DNA from: Bdellovibrionales bacterium GWA1_52_35
GTDB taxonomy: Bacteria; Bdellovibrionota; UBA1018
Length of the DNA: 64,000 nucleotides
Direction: 5' to 3'
NCBI GenBank assembly: GCA_001769805.1
Contig: MEPO01000004.1
Coordinates: forward strand, 1 to 64,000
The notes under the pieces are model-generated. The model did not search any database and was not told the DNA's origin. It saw only the letters and a program-made list of their open reading frames with translations. This document shows, in pieces, positions 30,062-38,539 of the stretch; within the stretch, counting starts at the first letter, position 1; each line of letters starts with the position of its first letter. The position numbers were made by a program, and so were the translations under genes.

Positions 30062-30119
30062 TCAGAATTTATGGTTTCCCGTCGTCTGCTCTCATGTTTT
30101 CCGCTATAGTAATGGACTT

Positions 30120-31340
30120 ATGACACCTCAAACAAGAGAGAAGATCAAAGTCCTGCTACTGGAGAACATCCACCCACTCGCGCGTCAGATATTTGAAGCG
30201 GAAGGGTGCGAGGTGGAAACCACCGTCGGAGCGCTCACTCCCGAGCAGCTGATATCAAAAATTCCAGGGTTCCATATTCTTGGAATCCGCAGCAAAACGA
30301 CGATCACGGCCGAGGTTTTTGCCGCCGCCGAGTCTCTTGTGACCCTCGGAGCCTTCTGTATCGGAACGAATCACATCGACTTGAAAGCTGCCCGCAAACA
30401 TGGGATTCCCGTTTTCAATGCTCCGTTTGGAAATACCCGAAGTGTGGCTGAGATGGCCGTTGCCGAAATCATCATGCTTTCGCGCAAACTCGGGGACCGC
30501 AACAACGAAGTCCACCAGGGGATCTGGACCAAGTCTCATGAGGGTTGCTATGAAGTCCGGGGGAAAACCGTCGGCATCGTGGGTTACGGGAATATCGGGA
30601 CCCAAGTCTCAACCTTGGCGGAAGCCCTCGGAATGCGGGTGCTGTTTTATGACATTGTTCCCAAGCTTCCTAGGGGGAATGCCAAAGGCTGCGCGACCCT
30701 GAATCATGTGCTGAAGGAAAGCGATTTTGTTTCGCTCCATGTGCCAGCAACCCCCCTCACGCATGAAATGATCAGTACCGAGCAGTTCCAAGTGATGAAG
30801 CCCGGCTCTTATCTCCTCAATGCGGCAAGGGGGAGCGTTGTCGATATCCCGGCGCTGATCGAGGCACTCAAGAAGGGTCCGCTCGCGGGAGCGGCGATTG
30901 ATGTCTTTCCCTCTGAACCGGAAATAAACACAAAAGACTTCCACACCGAACTCCAGCGCCTTCCAAACGTCATTCTGACTCCCCATGTCGGCGGCGCCAC
31001 TGAAGAGGCGCAGACCAATATCGGAGAAGAAGTCCCAACCGCACTCGTCCGACATCTCCTGACGGGCTCCACGGTCCGCTCTGTGAATTTTCCGGAGATG
31101 GATGTCGCGCCCACGGAGAATACCCACCGAATCTTGAACGTTCACAGGAATGTTCCAGGCGTGCTTCGCGAAATCAACCGGATCGTCTCGGATCTCGGAG
31201 CCAATATCGAAGCTCAGCATCTGGCCACGGATCCTGAATTGGGGTACCTCGTTCTGGATATAAACAGGGAAATCTCCAATGACGTGAAGCTTGCGATTGA
31301 AAAGCTCAAGACGTCGGTGAAGACCCGGATTCTTTACTAG
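30120..31340 (+). CDS. serA: D-3-phosphoglycerate dehydrogenase
   Basis: First step of serine synthesis from 3-phosphoglycerate, NAD-dependent, 406 residues from MTPQTREKIKVLLLENIHP. The Rossmann fold has GIVGYGNIGTQVSTLAEALG. The catalytic Arg is in NAARGSVVD and the His in LTPHVGGATEEAQ. A C-terminal ACT domain (about 335-406) should bind serine for feedback control, as in the 410-residue E. coli enzyme. The open frame extends upstream into antisense rsgA, but family alignment favours the ATG at 30120. A TATAGT element lies at 30105-30110, so the transcript could begin almost at the start codon. No ribosome-binding site is visible. Confidence 0.96.
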   Translation: MTPQTREKIKVLLLENIHPLARQIFEAEGCEVETTVGALTPEQLISKIPGFHILGIRSKTTITAEVFAAAESLVTLGAFCIGTNHIDLKAARKHGIPVFNAPFGNTRSVAEMAVAEIIMLSRKLGDRNNEVHQGIWTKSHEGCYEVRGKTVGIVGYGNIGTQVSTLAEALGMRVLFYDIVPKLPRGNAKGCATLNHVLKESDFVSLHVPATPLTHEMISTEQFQVMKPGSYLLNAARGSVVDIPALIEALKKGPLAGAAIDVFPSEPEINTKDFHTELQRLPNVILTPHVGGATEEAQTNIGEEVPTALVRHLLTGSTVRSVNFPEMDVAPTENTHRILNVHRNVPGVLREINRIVSDLGANIEAQHLATDPELGYLVLDINREISNDVKLAIEKLKTSVKTRILY

Positions 31341-31602
31341 TGGAGTTCGGCCTCCTTCTTAGTAAGGAATTGTCGTTGGCATTATTCCGATGCAAATAGA
31401 AGCGGGGTCACGCGCATGCGCGAAGATATCGGACCAGGAACTGCGAAATCCTTACCGACCGAGCGAGATCGTCAGTGTCAGCTCTAAATGGAAGTTTCGC
31501 TACCGTTATCTTACTGTAAGGTACCGTCGATCCGTACTGAAATTGCTCAAAGCAAAACCCGGACGATACTACGTCGACTGCGACACACTCAACGTGTCCG
31601 GC
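31341..31602. other. Intergenic stretch between convergent genes
   Basis: No gene is supported in these 262 bases. A small hairpin (TCCTT/AAGGA) lies just after serA but has no T-run. A 151-residue plus-strand frame crosses the region but continues antisense into the next gene and has no family features. The sequence could be a remnant of something lost. Confidence 0.5.
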
Positions 31603-32529
31603 CTAAAGGTGATCGACGATGTACTTCGCGTTAAAGTAAAGAAGCGCGTACGCTTCGGCGCTCAGGTGCTTGCCGTTCTGAGCCTGGACGTCACTCATGA
31701 AAGCGCCGAGCACGTTTTTCGCAGTCTTCATATCGCCAGCAGAGATCTTCGACTGCGCGTTATTCAGTTTCACAGTGAAGCTGTTCTCGATTCCGTCGTT
31801 GTCGATCCAGCCTTGCAATCTCGCCTGACTTACAAGCAAGATTAGGTTCTGAATCAGTGAACCATGATTAAACGATGCTGGTGGATCGATCGGGCCTACA
31901 GTTTTCTGTTTCACCGTATCTGCAAATTTATCTGGGTACTGCGCTTTCAAGTTGGCATAGACTCGGTCAAAGGACTCTTGGACCCCATCGGGATCCTCGT
32001 CTCCTGGGCCGGAAAACTTTACCCTTCGTTTTCCAGAAAATTTAGCATCAACAATCGATGGAAGCCCTTTGCTCTTGAATGCAAATCCCTTTACGGTCTG
32101 TCCGGCGGGAATCCCCCGAACGGACCCCAGAACTTTAGTCCAGCTCCAAATGCCCTGATTTTTGTATTCACCCATATCCCATTCGGATTGGGGAGCCGGT
32201 GCTTTGGCATCAGTTACGCTCGAAGGATGGCTGATATAAACGTGCTGTAGTAGTTGCGAGGCCCCCAAAAGATTGCCGATTTCAAAAGCATAAAGGAAGC
32301 TACCGGATCCATCAGGCAATACAGATGCATGAATAGATGGTTTCACTTTATTGCCAGAGTCAAGCATCGCAGTTCTAAGGCCATATTCGGGACTGCTCCA
32401 CTGAAATACTAACCAATCATTCTTCTGATCATAGGAGCCCGCTACGAGTTCCGAAGCGTGAGCATTCATGGGTGCTAGTGCAAGGTACAGGAGCGCGATC
32501 ATTATGTTTCTCGAGAATTTCATATTCAT
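31603..32529 (-). CDS. Exported protein of unknown function, paired with Ig-like protein
   Basis: A 308-residue protein of no recognised family. Residues 1-26 are a signal peptide (NIMIALLYLALAPMNAHA, cut after AHA). The mature N-terminal half is beta-rich (SYDQKNDWLVFQW, YAFEIGNLLGASQLLQHVYI). The C-terminal 100 residues contain a helical module (NLILLVSQARLQGWIDNDGIENSFTVKLNNAQ, quoted in part; then ALLYFNAKY) resembling the FIMS/GA-like helical pairs seen after beta-sandwich domains in secreted proteins. It starts 5 bp after the stop of the 583-residue exported protein gene, so the two form an operon. Both have lower G+C than neighbours in parts, hinting at transfer. Confidence 0.8.
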   Translation of the reverse strand: MNMKFSRNIMIALLYLALAPMNAHASELVAGSYDQKNDWLVFQWSSPEYGLRTAMLDSGNKVKPSIHASVLPDGSGSFLYAFEIGNLLGASQLLQHVYISHPSSVTDAKAPAPQSEWDMGEYKNQGIWSWTKVLGSVRGIPAGQTVKGFAFKSKGLPSIVDAKFSGKRRVKFSGPGDEDPDGVQESFDRVYANLKAQYPDKFADTVKQKTVGPIDPPASFNHGSLIQNLILLVSQARLQGWIDNDGIENSFTVKLNNAQSKISAGDMKTAKNVLGAFMSDVQAQNGKHLSAEAYALLYFNAKYIVDHL

Positions 32530-32534
32530 GTCTC

Positions 32535-34286
32535 CTATTGGCTATCCTGACAGTAACTGGAAATTGCCGAAGAATACGTATGAAAATATAGGTGATAGTG
32601 TTCGTTAGGCAGTCCCGCTAGCTCCAGGTTCGGAAATCCACCCAAGCGGCAAACGATGCTTTCAAACGTTTCCTGATTGTCGTCAGGTATGCTTGTGCTC
32701 CGAATATCGATGTCAGTTCCTTCGCGATGAAACCTGTGCGGATTCGTCCATGTGTTCTTGTAATCATACAGCCCGCCCCATGACAAACTGGCGTCCGTCA
32801 CGGTAAGAAGAGGCGCACCCGGGAAGGTGCCGCTGTACGCGCTCGCGATTGCAAACATGTCCTCATCAACAAAGGACTGCACGCTATAAAAGCTCGTATG
32901 CCCGTAGCCGCCACCAGGGCAACTTGGTTCGCTTGAGTTGCCAAAGCACTTGAACGTGTAGGGCCCCCCGGAAAGGGGCGCGAGCGCTGGGACTTTCACA
33001 GTCAATGTTTTCGAGTCCTTCACCGAGGCATTGCCCGAAAGATTGCCCAAGATCTTTTCTAACCCTCCGAACTGGGATGCTGTGTAAGTGACCTGGCATG
33101 TTCCGTCCGCGCCAGTCGTGCAACTTGACGATTCAAAGGTTCCTTTGGGACGTGCGCCATGATGGATTTCGGCAATGTGCCCACCAGAGCCGTCCTGAGG
33201 AGCAGAATAGAACTGAATTGACTTCCCGTACACCGGGTTTCCTGCGCTATCACTCAGCAGAGCCGTAATGATTGTGTTACTGTTTCCGGACGTGTTGTTC
33301 GGGTAAACCTCAGGAACAGAGAGATTCAGCATCAGCTTGAAATCCCCAACAACCTTTACCTGAACACTTTTGGCGTTGTATGAGTAATCAGTCTCTGGTG
33401 GTTCATGTCCAGGATTGACCGTCGCAGTAATTGTTTGAATCCCGGCATCAGAGGGGTCGAAGGTTATACTGAATGAAATTGTTAACATACCTTGTTGACT
33501 TCGTGTTTCAGATAAATTGAACGATTGCGAGTAAGTGTGATTTCCAGCCTGGACTGTAAGAATGGAACTGCGAGTTTCGTTCTGATTTAAGCTGTTTGCT
33601 GCTGATATTATGCTTACTGACCCTTTTACAGGAATTCCCGGAACAACTTTCAGAATTCCATCTGACCCTAAACTAGCCCCAGTCTGGCTTACCTGAAGAT
33701 TGTGAGGCCAAAGATCCAAAAATACGACAGGTTCATAATCGATCGTAAGCTTCTTAATAAGTACTACCCACCAGACCTGGCCTCCTACCCCTTGAAAATT
33801 GAAAATTCCACTAGAATTAATTCCATCAATCACAAGTGTACATTCAGTGTAGAATTTAGTGGTATCGAGAAAGCAAATGTCTTGGGCAGTTGGATTGTAG
33901 GAAGTGCCTGTCGCCCAATAATTTAATGCCGGATTTCGACTAAAGGATCCCACACTATGTACTCCAATAACTTCTGCGGTAATTTTAGAGACGCGAGCTT
34001 TAGTGAAATCGAAAGATCCACCTAGATGCCCATAGCCCATATATGCTGACCATGCATAATAGCCTGGCGGCACCGGGTAACCAACAATCACCGACGAGTG
34101 TTCTACCCTGCCCCCAAAAATAATACCATCTGGCTTCGGAATAGCAGAAATGTTGGTTTTGTCGGGCAACGTCGTAAAATCGATTGTAAATGTTTCGGCA
34201 GAGGAATCTTTCGGCCAACCAATCGCTGAAATGACTGAGCACAGGCAAATGACATAAAACTTATAACGTAAACGGGTGGTCAGCAT
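32535..34286 (-). CDS. Exported protein with Ig-like region and M15/M74-like metallopeptidase motifs
   Basis: A 583-residue exported protein with signal peptide (VICLCSVISAIG to about SSAE). Residues 35-200 form a beta-rich domain of unknown type. Residues 200-320 and 325-440 look like Ig-like domains; the second resembles invasin/Big_1 modules (IITALLSDSAGNPVYGKSIQF, GADGTCQVTYTA). The C-terminus holds H-x-H-R-E-G-T-D-I-D (HRFHREGTDIDIRS) and EHYHLYF. That layout, HxxxxxD followed by HxH, matches the zinc sites of M15/M74 peptidoglycan peptidases, though overall family membership is inferred. GAGGGGG precedes the ATG. A role in cell-wall or surface-protein cleavage is possible. It is the first gene of a two-gene unit next to an IS91 remnant. 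Confidence 0.78.
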   Translation of the reverse strand: MLTTRLRYKFYVICLCSVISAIGWPKDSSAETFTIDFTTLPDKTNISAIPKPDGIIFGGRVEHSSVIVGYPVPPGYYAWSAYMGYGHLGGSFDFTKARVSKITAEVIGVHSVGSFSRNPALNYWATGTSYNPTAQDICFLDTTKFYTECTLVIDGINSSGIFNFQGVGGQVWWVVLIKKLTIDYEPVVFLDLWPHNLQVSQTGASLGSDGILKVVPGIPVKGSVSIISAANSLNQNETRSSILTVQAGNHTYSQSFNLSETRSQQGMLTISFSITFDPSDAGIQTITATVNPGHEPPETDYSYNAKSVQVKVVGDFKLMLNLSVPEVYPNNTSGNSNTIITALLSDSAGNPVYGKSIQFYSAPQDGSGGHIAEIHHGARPKGTFESSSCTTGADGTCQVTYTASQFGGLEKILGNLSGNASVKDSKTLTVKVPALAPLSGGPYTFKCFGNSSEPSCPGGGYGHTSFYSVQSFVDEDMFAIASAYSGTFPGAPLLTVTDASLSWGGLYDYKNTWTNPHRFHREGTDIDIRSTSIPDDNQETFESIVCRLGGFPNLELAGLPNEHYHLYFHTYSSAISSYCQDSQ

Positions 34287-34539
34287 ACGTTCCCCCTCAC
34301 TTTGAATTATTTTTCAAAGATCTCATTGTTGAGTGATTTAGTCAATTACAAGTATTCTATTTAGAATTGCTACTATTTCGCGGCTAAGGGTCACTCAATT
34401 ATATTAATGGAGCCAAGCGTGAATAGGACAAATAGCGGATAGGAAGAGCAAACATCATTTCCCAGAGTGGCTGGCCCGCCGGATGAGTGCTTTGCGCTGA
34501 AAGCCCCTTTTCCACATAGTTCCCTACGCTTGAAATTCA
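34287..34539. other. Upstream region of the exported-protein operon and IS flank
   Basis: No gene is seen. Just before the ribosome-binding site of the 583-residue gene, CTTTGAA (34300-34306) and TTCAAAG (34313-34319) form a 7-bp inverted repeat, a possible operator or mRNA hairpin. The rest is A+T-rich near the gene and becomes G+C-rich toward the IS91 remnant. No clear -35/-10 pair was found. Confidence 0.45.
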
Positions 34540-35690
34540 GCCAAATGGTTTGAAGTCCGGACTCTTTTTGGGGTTTTTGCGCGATGGTGGGCGGAACCGG
34601 GCCTGACCGGCTGGGAGGCGATCGGTTTCGGCGTTGGATTGGGCTTTCCTGGTTAGACGAAGCTCATTTGGGATGGGAGCCGGGCCGGGCTGATGTCCGG
34701 CGGCTTGTCTGGGAGGCCGAGATGGCCCAGGATTTTCTTGATCGCTGAAACCTCCACAATCGCAGCGCACACCTTGAGTTCCCCGCTGCACTGGGGACAG
34801 GTTGTGATGTCGATGGCGAAGACGCGCGCCAGAAGCTCGGCCCATCCCATTCGGCGCTTTTTCTTCGGCGTAGAATCTGGCTCGGGTGTCACGGCGGGTG
34901 TTTGTTCAGAGTACACGCGGCACGCGTAAACCTCCGCCTTCTTGGGCACGATGGCCGAGCGGATCTTGGAGTGCGGAGCGAGGCATCCGAAGAATCTTGT
35001 CAGATGGATTCTGGGAGGTGGCACCAGCGCTGCCAATTTTTCCACAAATTCCAGCCCCGAGAAGAGTAGATGGCTCGTCTTGTCCGAATACGGGTGCTTG
35101 AGCTTGAGCACCACATCACCAGAAGCCCTCATCTGTAGCCGCTCTTCGGCCACTGCGGGCCTGGCGATATATCTGCACAATTTTTAATTCCGGTACGCCA
35201 AGCCGCCTGCCCCTTTGGTCTTTGCGTTCACCCATCGCGATTCGAGACTGCACTGAGGCGGCCTGAAGCTCTGGCAGCAGCTCTCCTTGCGACATTTCCT
35301 CCTCGGGAAGCGCCGATTCGTATTCATCGTTGAAGTATCCGCGTTTATTTAGAAACCGAATCACGCGCTGGGCGAGCGTTGCCACCATGTCCGTGATCTC
35401 GGCGTCAGTCGGCGCGTCGATCCACCAGTAGCGAGGGCCCTGATGGGTGTCGTAGTACCCGCCCTCAAGGAAGAGCATGTGGTAATGCACATTGAGGTTG
35501 AGACTCCCGCCGAATCGCTGCACGAGCGTAACGGCCCCGGTTGGAGTCTGATGCGCAGCCCCTTTTTTTTGGCCTTCTTCCTGATGTAGGTTGTGATCGC
35601 CCGGTGGATGATGGTGAGGCATCGGGCCTGAATCTTTGGATTTTTCGCCAGGATGAATCGGACCGGCATGGGGAACGAGATTAACAAAAT
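34540..35690 (-). mobile_element. Decayed IS91-family element
   Basis: The stretch contains a broken IS91-type transposase and a little G+C-rich flanking DNA. Composition is higher in G+C than the genes on either side. The boundaries are approximate: the right edge lies where transposase-like codons begin (about 35,665-35,690), the left edge somewhere beyond the transposase stop at 34,653. No terminal inverted or direct repeats are expected, because this family moves by rolling circle. Given the lesions in the transposase it cannot move by itself. Confidence 0.75.
34653..35690 (-). pseudogene. IS91-family transposase, frameshifted and internally deleted
   Basis: Three fragments read in order on the minus strand. 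Fragment 1 (about 35,690-35,565) has ISFPMPVRFILAKNPKIQAR and YIRKKAKKK. At 35,563-35,570 an A8 run on the minus strand shifts the frame; nine A would restore it. Fragment 2 (to about 35,190) has GAVTLVQRFGGSLNLNVHYH, the HYH rolling-circle motif region, and AASVQSRIAMGERK. Then roughly 40 residues expected in the family are missing and the frame changes. Fragment 3 has LCRYIARPAVAEERL, FVEKLAALVPPPRIHLTRFFG, CPQCSGELK and KKILGHLGLP. The N-terminal zinc-finger region is absent. It is clearly inactive. Confidence 0.85.
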
Positions 35691-36055
35691 TGCCAACCGT
35701 GTCCTGTCAGAAATAGTGCTGAAACAGCCATCGCAGATAAGAAAGGTAATGTAAAAACCCCCGACCACATTAAGCCTGGAAACTTATTCCCCCACGGCAT
35801 TATATTTCTGCGCAGGGGAATACAAAAAACCAACCCCAGGACATACCCAAGCAATGGCAGTTTCCAATAAAGTGGGTCATTGGGATTACTCAAGCCATAA
35901 CGCTCTATTGATTGAATATGCCATAAAGGAATTCCAATAATAGTAATCAACCAGAATGCAGCGGTTACGGGCGTTCCAAATAATTCATTTTTTGAGTAAG
36001 AGATTCTCTTGGTCACTGGCTTACTATTCCCTCTCCAGGCGTTTTTATTAATCAA
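35681..36055 (-). CDS. Small membrane protein, probably truncated at the IS91 edge
   Basis: A 124-residue frame starting with TTG that overlaps the preceding dehydrogenase stop (TTGA). Three hydrophobic segments are visible: PVTAAFWLITIIGIPLWHI, LPLLGYVLGLVFCIPL and GVFTLPFLSAMAVSALFL. It stops just where IS91 transposase codons begin, so the C-terminus was probably lost by the insertion. The family is not recognised. The coding sequence is A+T-richer than the flanks. The TTG start lacks a good ribosome-binding site and depends on coupling. It may be a non-functional remnant. Confidence 0.5.
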   Translation of the reverse strand: MINKNAWRGNSKPVTKRISYSKNELFGTPVTAAFWLITIIGIPLWHIQSIERYGLSNPNDPLYWKLPLLGYVLGLVFCIPLRRNIMPWGNKFPGLMWSGVFTLPFLSAMAVSALFLTGHGWQFC

Positions 36056-37458
36056 AAAACCTTCCCCGGATTCATCAGTCCGGCCGGATCAAATACTTTC
36101 TTAATCCCGCGGAGCAAAACCAGCTCCGCGGGCGTACGTGTAAAGTGCAGAGCCGCTTTCTTCAACAAACCCACTCCGTGTTCAGCTGAGATCGTTCCCC
36201 GGTGCTTCTGGATCAAGGCAAAAAGCTCCTGATCCGCCTCGTGGCACTTTTCTATAAAAAGACCCTTGTCCATGGCTTCCGGCTTCAAAGTATTGATGTG
36301 GAGATTGCCGTCACCGATATGCCCCCACATGGCGATTTCAAAAGTCCCGTGCTTGGTCTCAAAAAGTGCATGCATCGAGGCGACAAAGGGTTCGAGTTCG
36401 GCAACTGGAACCGCGACATCATTCTTGTGCACGAAAGCGCGATGAGCTAGGCATTCGTTGATCGACTCACGAATCGACCAGAGATCGCGAGCCTCACGGG
36501 GTGATTGAGCCAGCGTGCCGTCCAGGACCAGACCGGATTCAAAAATTTTCTCCAGCCAGGAATCCAGGACCTCGCGACCCTTTTCGGTAACGGGCTGCTC
36601 GATTTCCATCAGTACATAGGTCGAGGCGGTCGTAGCGAGCGGATTTTTCAGCCCAAGCTCAGCTGTGACCGCCTCGATGCAATTATGGGTCATGGTTTCG
36701 AAGGCCATGACAGCAAACGGGCTCTTCCGGACTTCGTGAAATAATTTCAAAACCGCTGACATGTCTTCCACGGCAAAGAACAGAACCTGAAGCTCTTTGG
36801 GTAACGTGACCAGCTTCAGCGTCGCTTCGGTGATAATCCCCAGGATCCCTTCGCTTCCGATAAAGAGTTGCTTGAGGTCCGGGCCGGTATTGTTCTTCTC
36901 GAGGCTGCCGTTCAGCTCCAGAATATCGCCTGCCATGGTGACGACTTGCAGACCCAGGACCCAGTTGCGGGTGTTCCCGTAACGGATCACCTTCACGCCT
37001 CCGGCATTCGTCGCGATATTCCCGCCGACTTCGCTCGAGCCTTTAGAGCCAAAGTCCACGGGCCAGGTCAGCGAATGCGGCTCGCAGTGCTTATGCACCA
37101 ACTCCGTAATTGCTCCGGCCTGCACGCGCACGGTCTGGGCCATTGTGTCGACCGGGCCCATTTTGTTCATTTTCGAGAGACTGATCACGACCTCGCCTTG
37201 GATCGCCATCGCCCCCCCCGAAAGTCCGGTCCGCCCCCCCGAGGGCACCACCGGAATCGAGTACTTGCTGCATAACTTCAAGACCCGGGAAACTTCTTCA
37301 GTTGTTTTTGGAAAGAGGACCACCGCCGGTTTGGGTTCAAAAACTTTTGTCGAATCCTTCCCGTACTCAAAAAGATCCTGGGGATCACGCGTGGCAAATT
37401 CTTTCGAAAAAGTATTTTCTATTTCAGCGAAGAATTTTGAAAACTCTGCAGCACTCAT
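36052..37458 (-). CDS. FAD-linked D-2-hydroxyacid dehydrogenase (GlcD/D2HGDH-like)
   Basis: An FAD enzyme that oxidises a D-2-hydroxy acid, 468 residues. The N-terminal PCMH-type FAD domain has PVVPSGGRTGLSGGAMA, DFGSKGSSEVGGNIATNAGG and IGSEGILGIITEATLKL. The C-terminal oxidase domain has the metal-site segment AMWGHIGDGNLHINTL and ends EHGVGLLKK, FDPAGLMNPGKVF. This pattern fits D-2-hydroxyglutarate, D-lactate or glycolate dehydrogenases. No separate GlcE/GlcF or iron-sulfur gene is adjacent. In some bacteria a D-2-hydroxyglutarate dehydrogenase recycles the by-product of SerA; serA lies 4.7 kb away, but the link is only suggestive. Confidence 0.9.
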   Translation of the reverse strand: MSAAEFSKFFAEIENTFSKEFATRDPQDLFEYGKDSTKVFEPKPAVVLFPKTTEEVSRVLKLCSKYSIPVVPSGGRTGLSGGAMAIQGEVVISLSKMNKMGPVDTMAQTVRVQAGAITELVHKHCEPHSLTWPVDFGSKGSSEVGGNIATNAGGVKVIRYGNTRNWVLGLQVVTMAGDILELNGSLEKNNTGPDLKQLFIGSEGILGIITEATLKLVTLPKELQVLFFAVEDMSAVLKLFHEVRKSPFAVMAFETMTHNCIEAVTAELGLKNPLATTASTYVLMEIEQPVTEKGREVLDSWLEKIFESGLVLDGTLAQSPREARDLWSIRESINECLAHRAFVHKNDVAVPVAELEPFVASMHALFETKHGTFEIAMWGHIGDGNLHINTLKPEAMDKGLFIEKCHEADQELFALIQKHRGTISAEHGVGLLKKAALHFTRTPAELVLLRGIKKVFDPAGLMNPGKVF

Positions 37459-37491
37459 TTCATTTCCTTTTCTTGGCCCTTTCTTGGCAGG

Positions 37492-38526
37492 TCAGCCTAC
37501 CCAAGTTCCCATCAGCCAGGTCAGTAATGCAGCAAACGAGCCGATGAGCAGCATTCGGGCACCGCTCCAGAGCAAGGAACGGCCGGAAAATAGACTGACA
37601 ACTGCACCGGTGGCGAATAAAGCACACCCGCTTGCTGCGAGTGAAACCCAGAACATCGCAGGATCTTTGGAGATAAGGAATGGGAGCAAAGGAATCATGC
37701 CGCCGATAGAGAATGCGAAAAAAGATGAGCTAGCGGCCCCCCAAGGAGAGCCGAGTTCATCAGGGTCCAGTCCCAGCTCTTCACGGGCGAGCGTGTGCAA
37801 AGCTTTCTCCTTATCCTGAATCAGGCGCTTTGAAAACGCCTGGGCCTCGGCGAGCGGCACTCCTCGGGCTTCATAAATCAAAGCCAGTTCGGCTGCTTCC
37901 TCTTCAGGATACTCCTCGAGCTCCGCTCTCTCCAGATCCAGCTGGTATTCAAGAAGTTCGCATTGGGAGCGGACGGAAATATACTCGCCGCAGGCCATCG
38001 AAAGAGCGCCTGCAAGCAGACCAGCGCCGCCCGAGATCAGAATGAGACGGGGATCCATCGACGAAGCCGCCGCCACACCCACGATCAAGCTTGCGTTGGA
38101 AACCAGGCCATCATTGATTCCAAAAACCGCAGCGCGGATATTGCCCCCCGAACCTTTCAGTTTATGACGACCGCCGACTTCGTCGGCACTTTTGGGCATC
38201 TCGTGTCCTGCATGTTCCAGTGAACCGCTATAGACGGACAGGCCGCGAACTTTCAGCGAAGCCAGCAAAGGCTTCAGTCGCCGGGGGCCAATTTTCCTGA
38301 TGAGAAAAACTGCGGTACGTGCGCGCAGACTTGGCGCAAACGTGGGCAGAGGAGCGCCCGGGGCGTCCTTCTCCATGAGCTTGACCCAGCTCTTGGCCTG
38401 ATGTTCGGCCATGTGTCCGAGATTCCGAAAAAGGGCTTCGCGCGGTGTACCTTTTTCGATTTCAGCCATCACCTCATACAGGAAGGCTGATTGCTTTTCT
38501 TCTATCCAACTTTCACGCGCACTCAT
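37492..38526 (-). CDS. Ferritin-like/VIT1 fusion membrane protein (MbfA-like iron transporter)
   Basis: A 344-residue protein from MSARESWIEEKQSAFLYEVM. Residues 1-100 look like a rubrerythrin/ferritin-type helical domain (EEKQSAFLYEVMAEIEKG, NLGHMAEHQAKSWVKLM, with Glu/His spacing for a di-iron site). The rest is a VIT1/CCC1-type transporter with GSGGNIRAAVFGINDGLVSN, VGVAAASSM, GALSMACGEYISVRSQ and five membrane segments. MbfA of alphaproteobacteria has this fusion and exports iron. Export of iron or manganese is inferred. An in-frame start at 38568 would overlap the upstream gene and is less likely. The divergent feoAB import operon is close by. Confidence 0.88.
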   Translation of the reverse strand: MSARESWIEEKQSAFLYEVMAEIEKGTPREALFRNLGHMAEHQAKSWVKLMEKDAPGAPLPTFAPSLRARTAVFLIRKIGPRRLKPLLASLKVRGLSVYSGSLEHAGHEMPKSADEVGGRHKLKGSGGNIRAAVFGINDGLVSNASLIVGVAAASSMDPRLILISGGAGLLAGALSMACGEYISVRSQCELLEYQLDLERAELEEYPEEEAAELALIYEARGVPLAEAQAFSKRLIQDKEKALHTLAREELGLDPDELGSPWGAASSSFFAFSIGGMIPLLPFLISKDPAMFWVSLAASGCALFATGAVVSLFSGRSLLWSGARMLLIGSFAALLTWLMGTWVG

Positions 38527-38539
38527 GTCGCTACTCTTA

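Noticed and set aside
29652-30119. N-terminal extension of the serA frame
   Set aside because: It is antisense to rsgA; alignment of SerA proteins supports the ATG at 30120.
31390-31845. 151-residue plus-strand frame after serA
   Set aside because: More than half of it is antisense to the exported protein gene, its composition is unusual (Arg/Val-rich), and no start signal or family feature was found.
36052-36055. TTG start overlapping a stop as proof of an intact small membrane-protein gene
   Set aside because: Coupling is plausible, but the frame ends at the IS91 edge, so an intact gene is not claimed.
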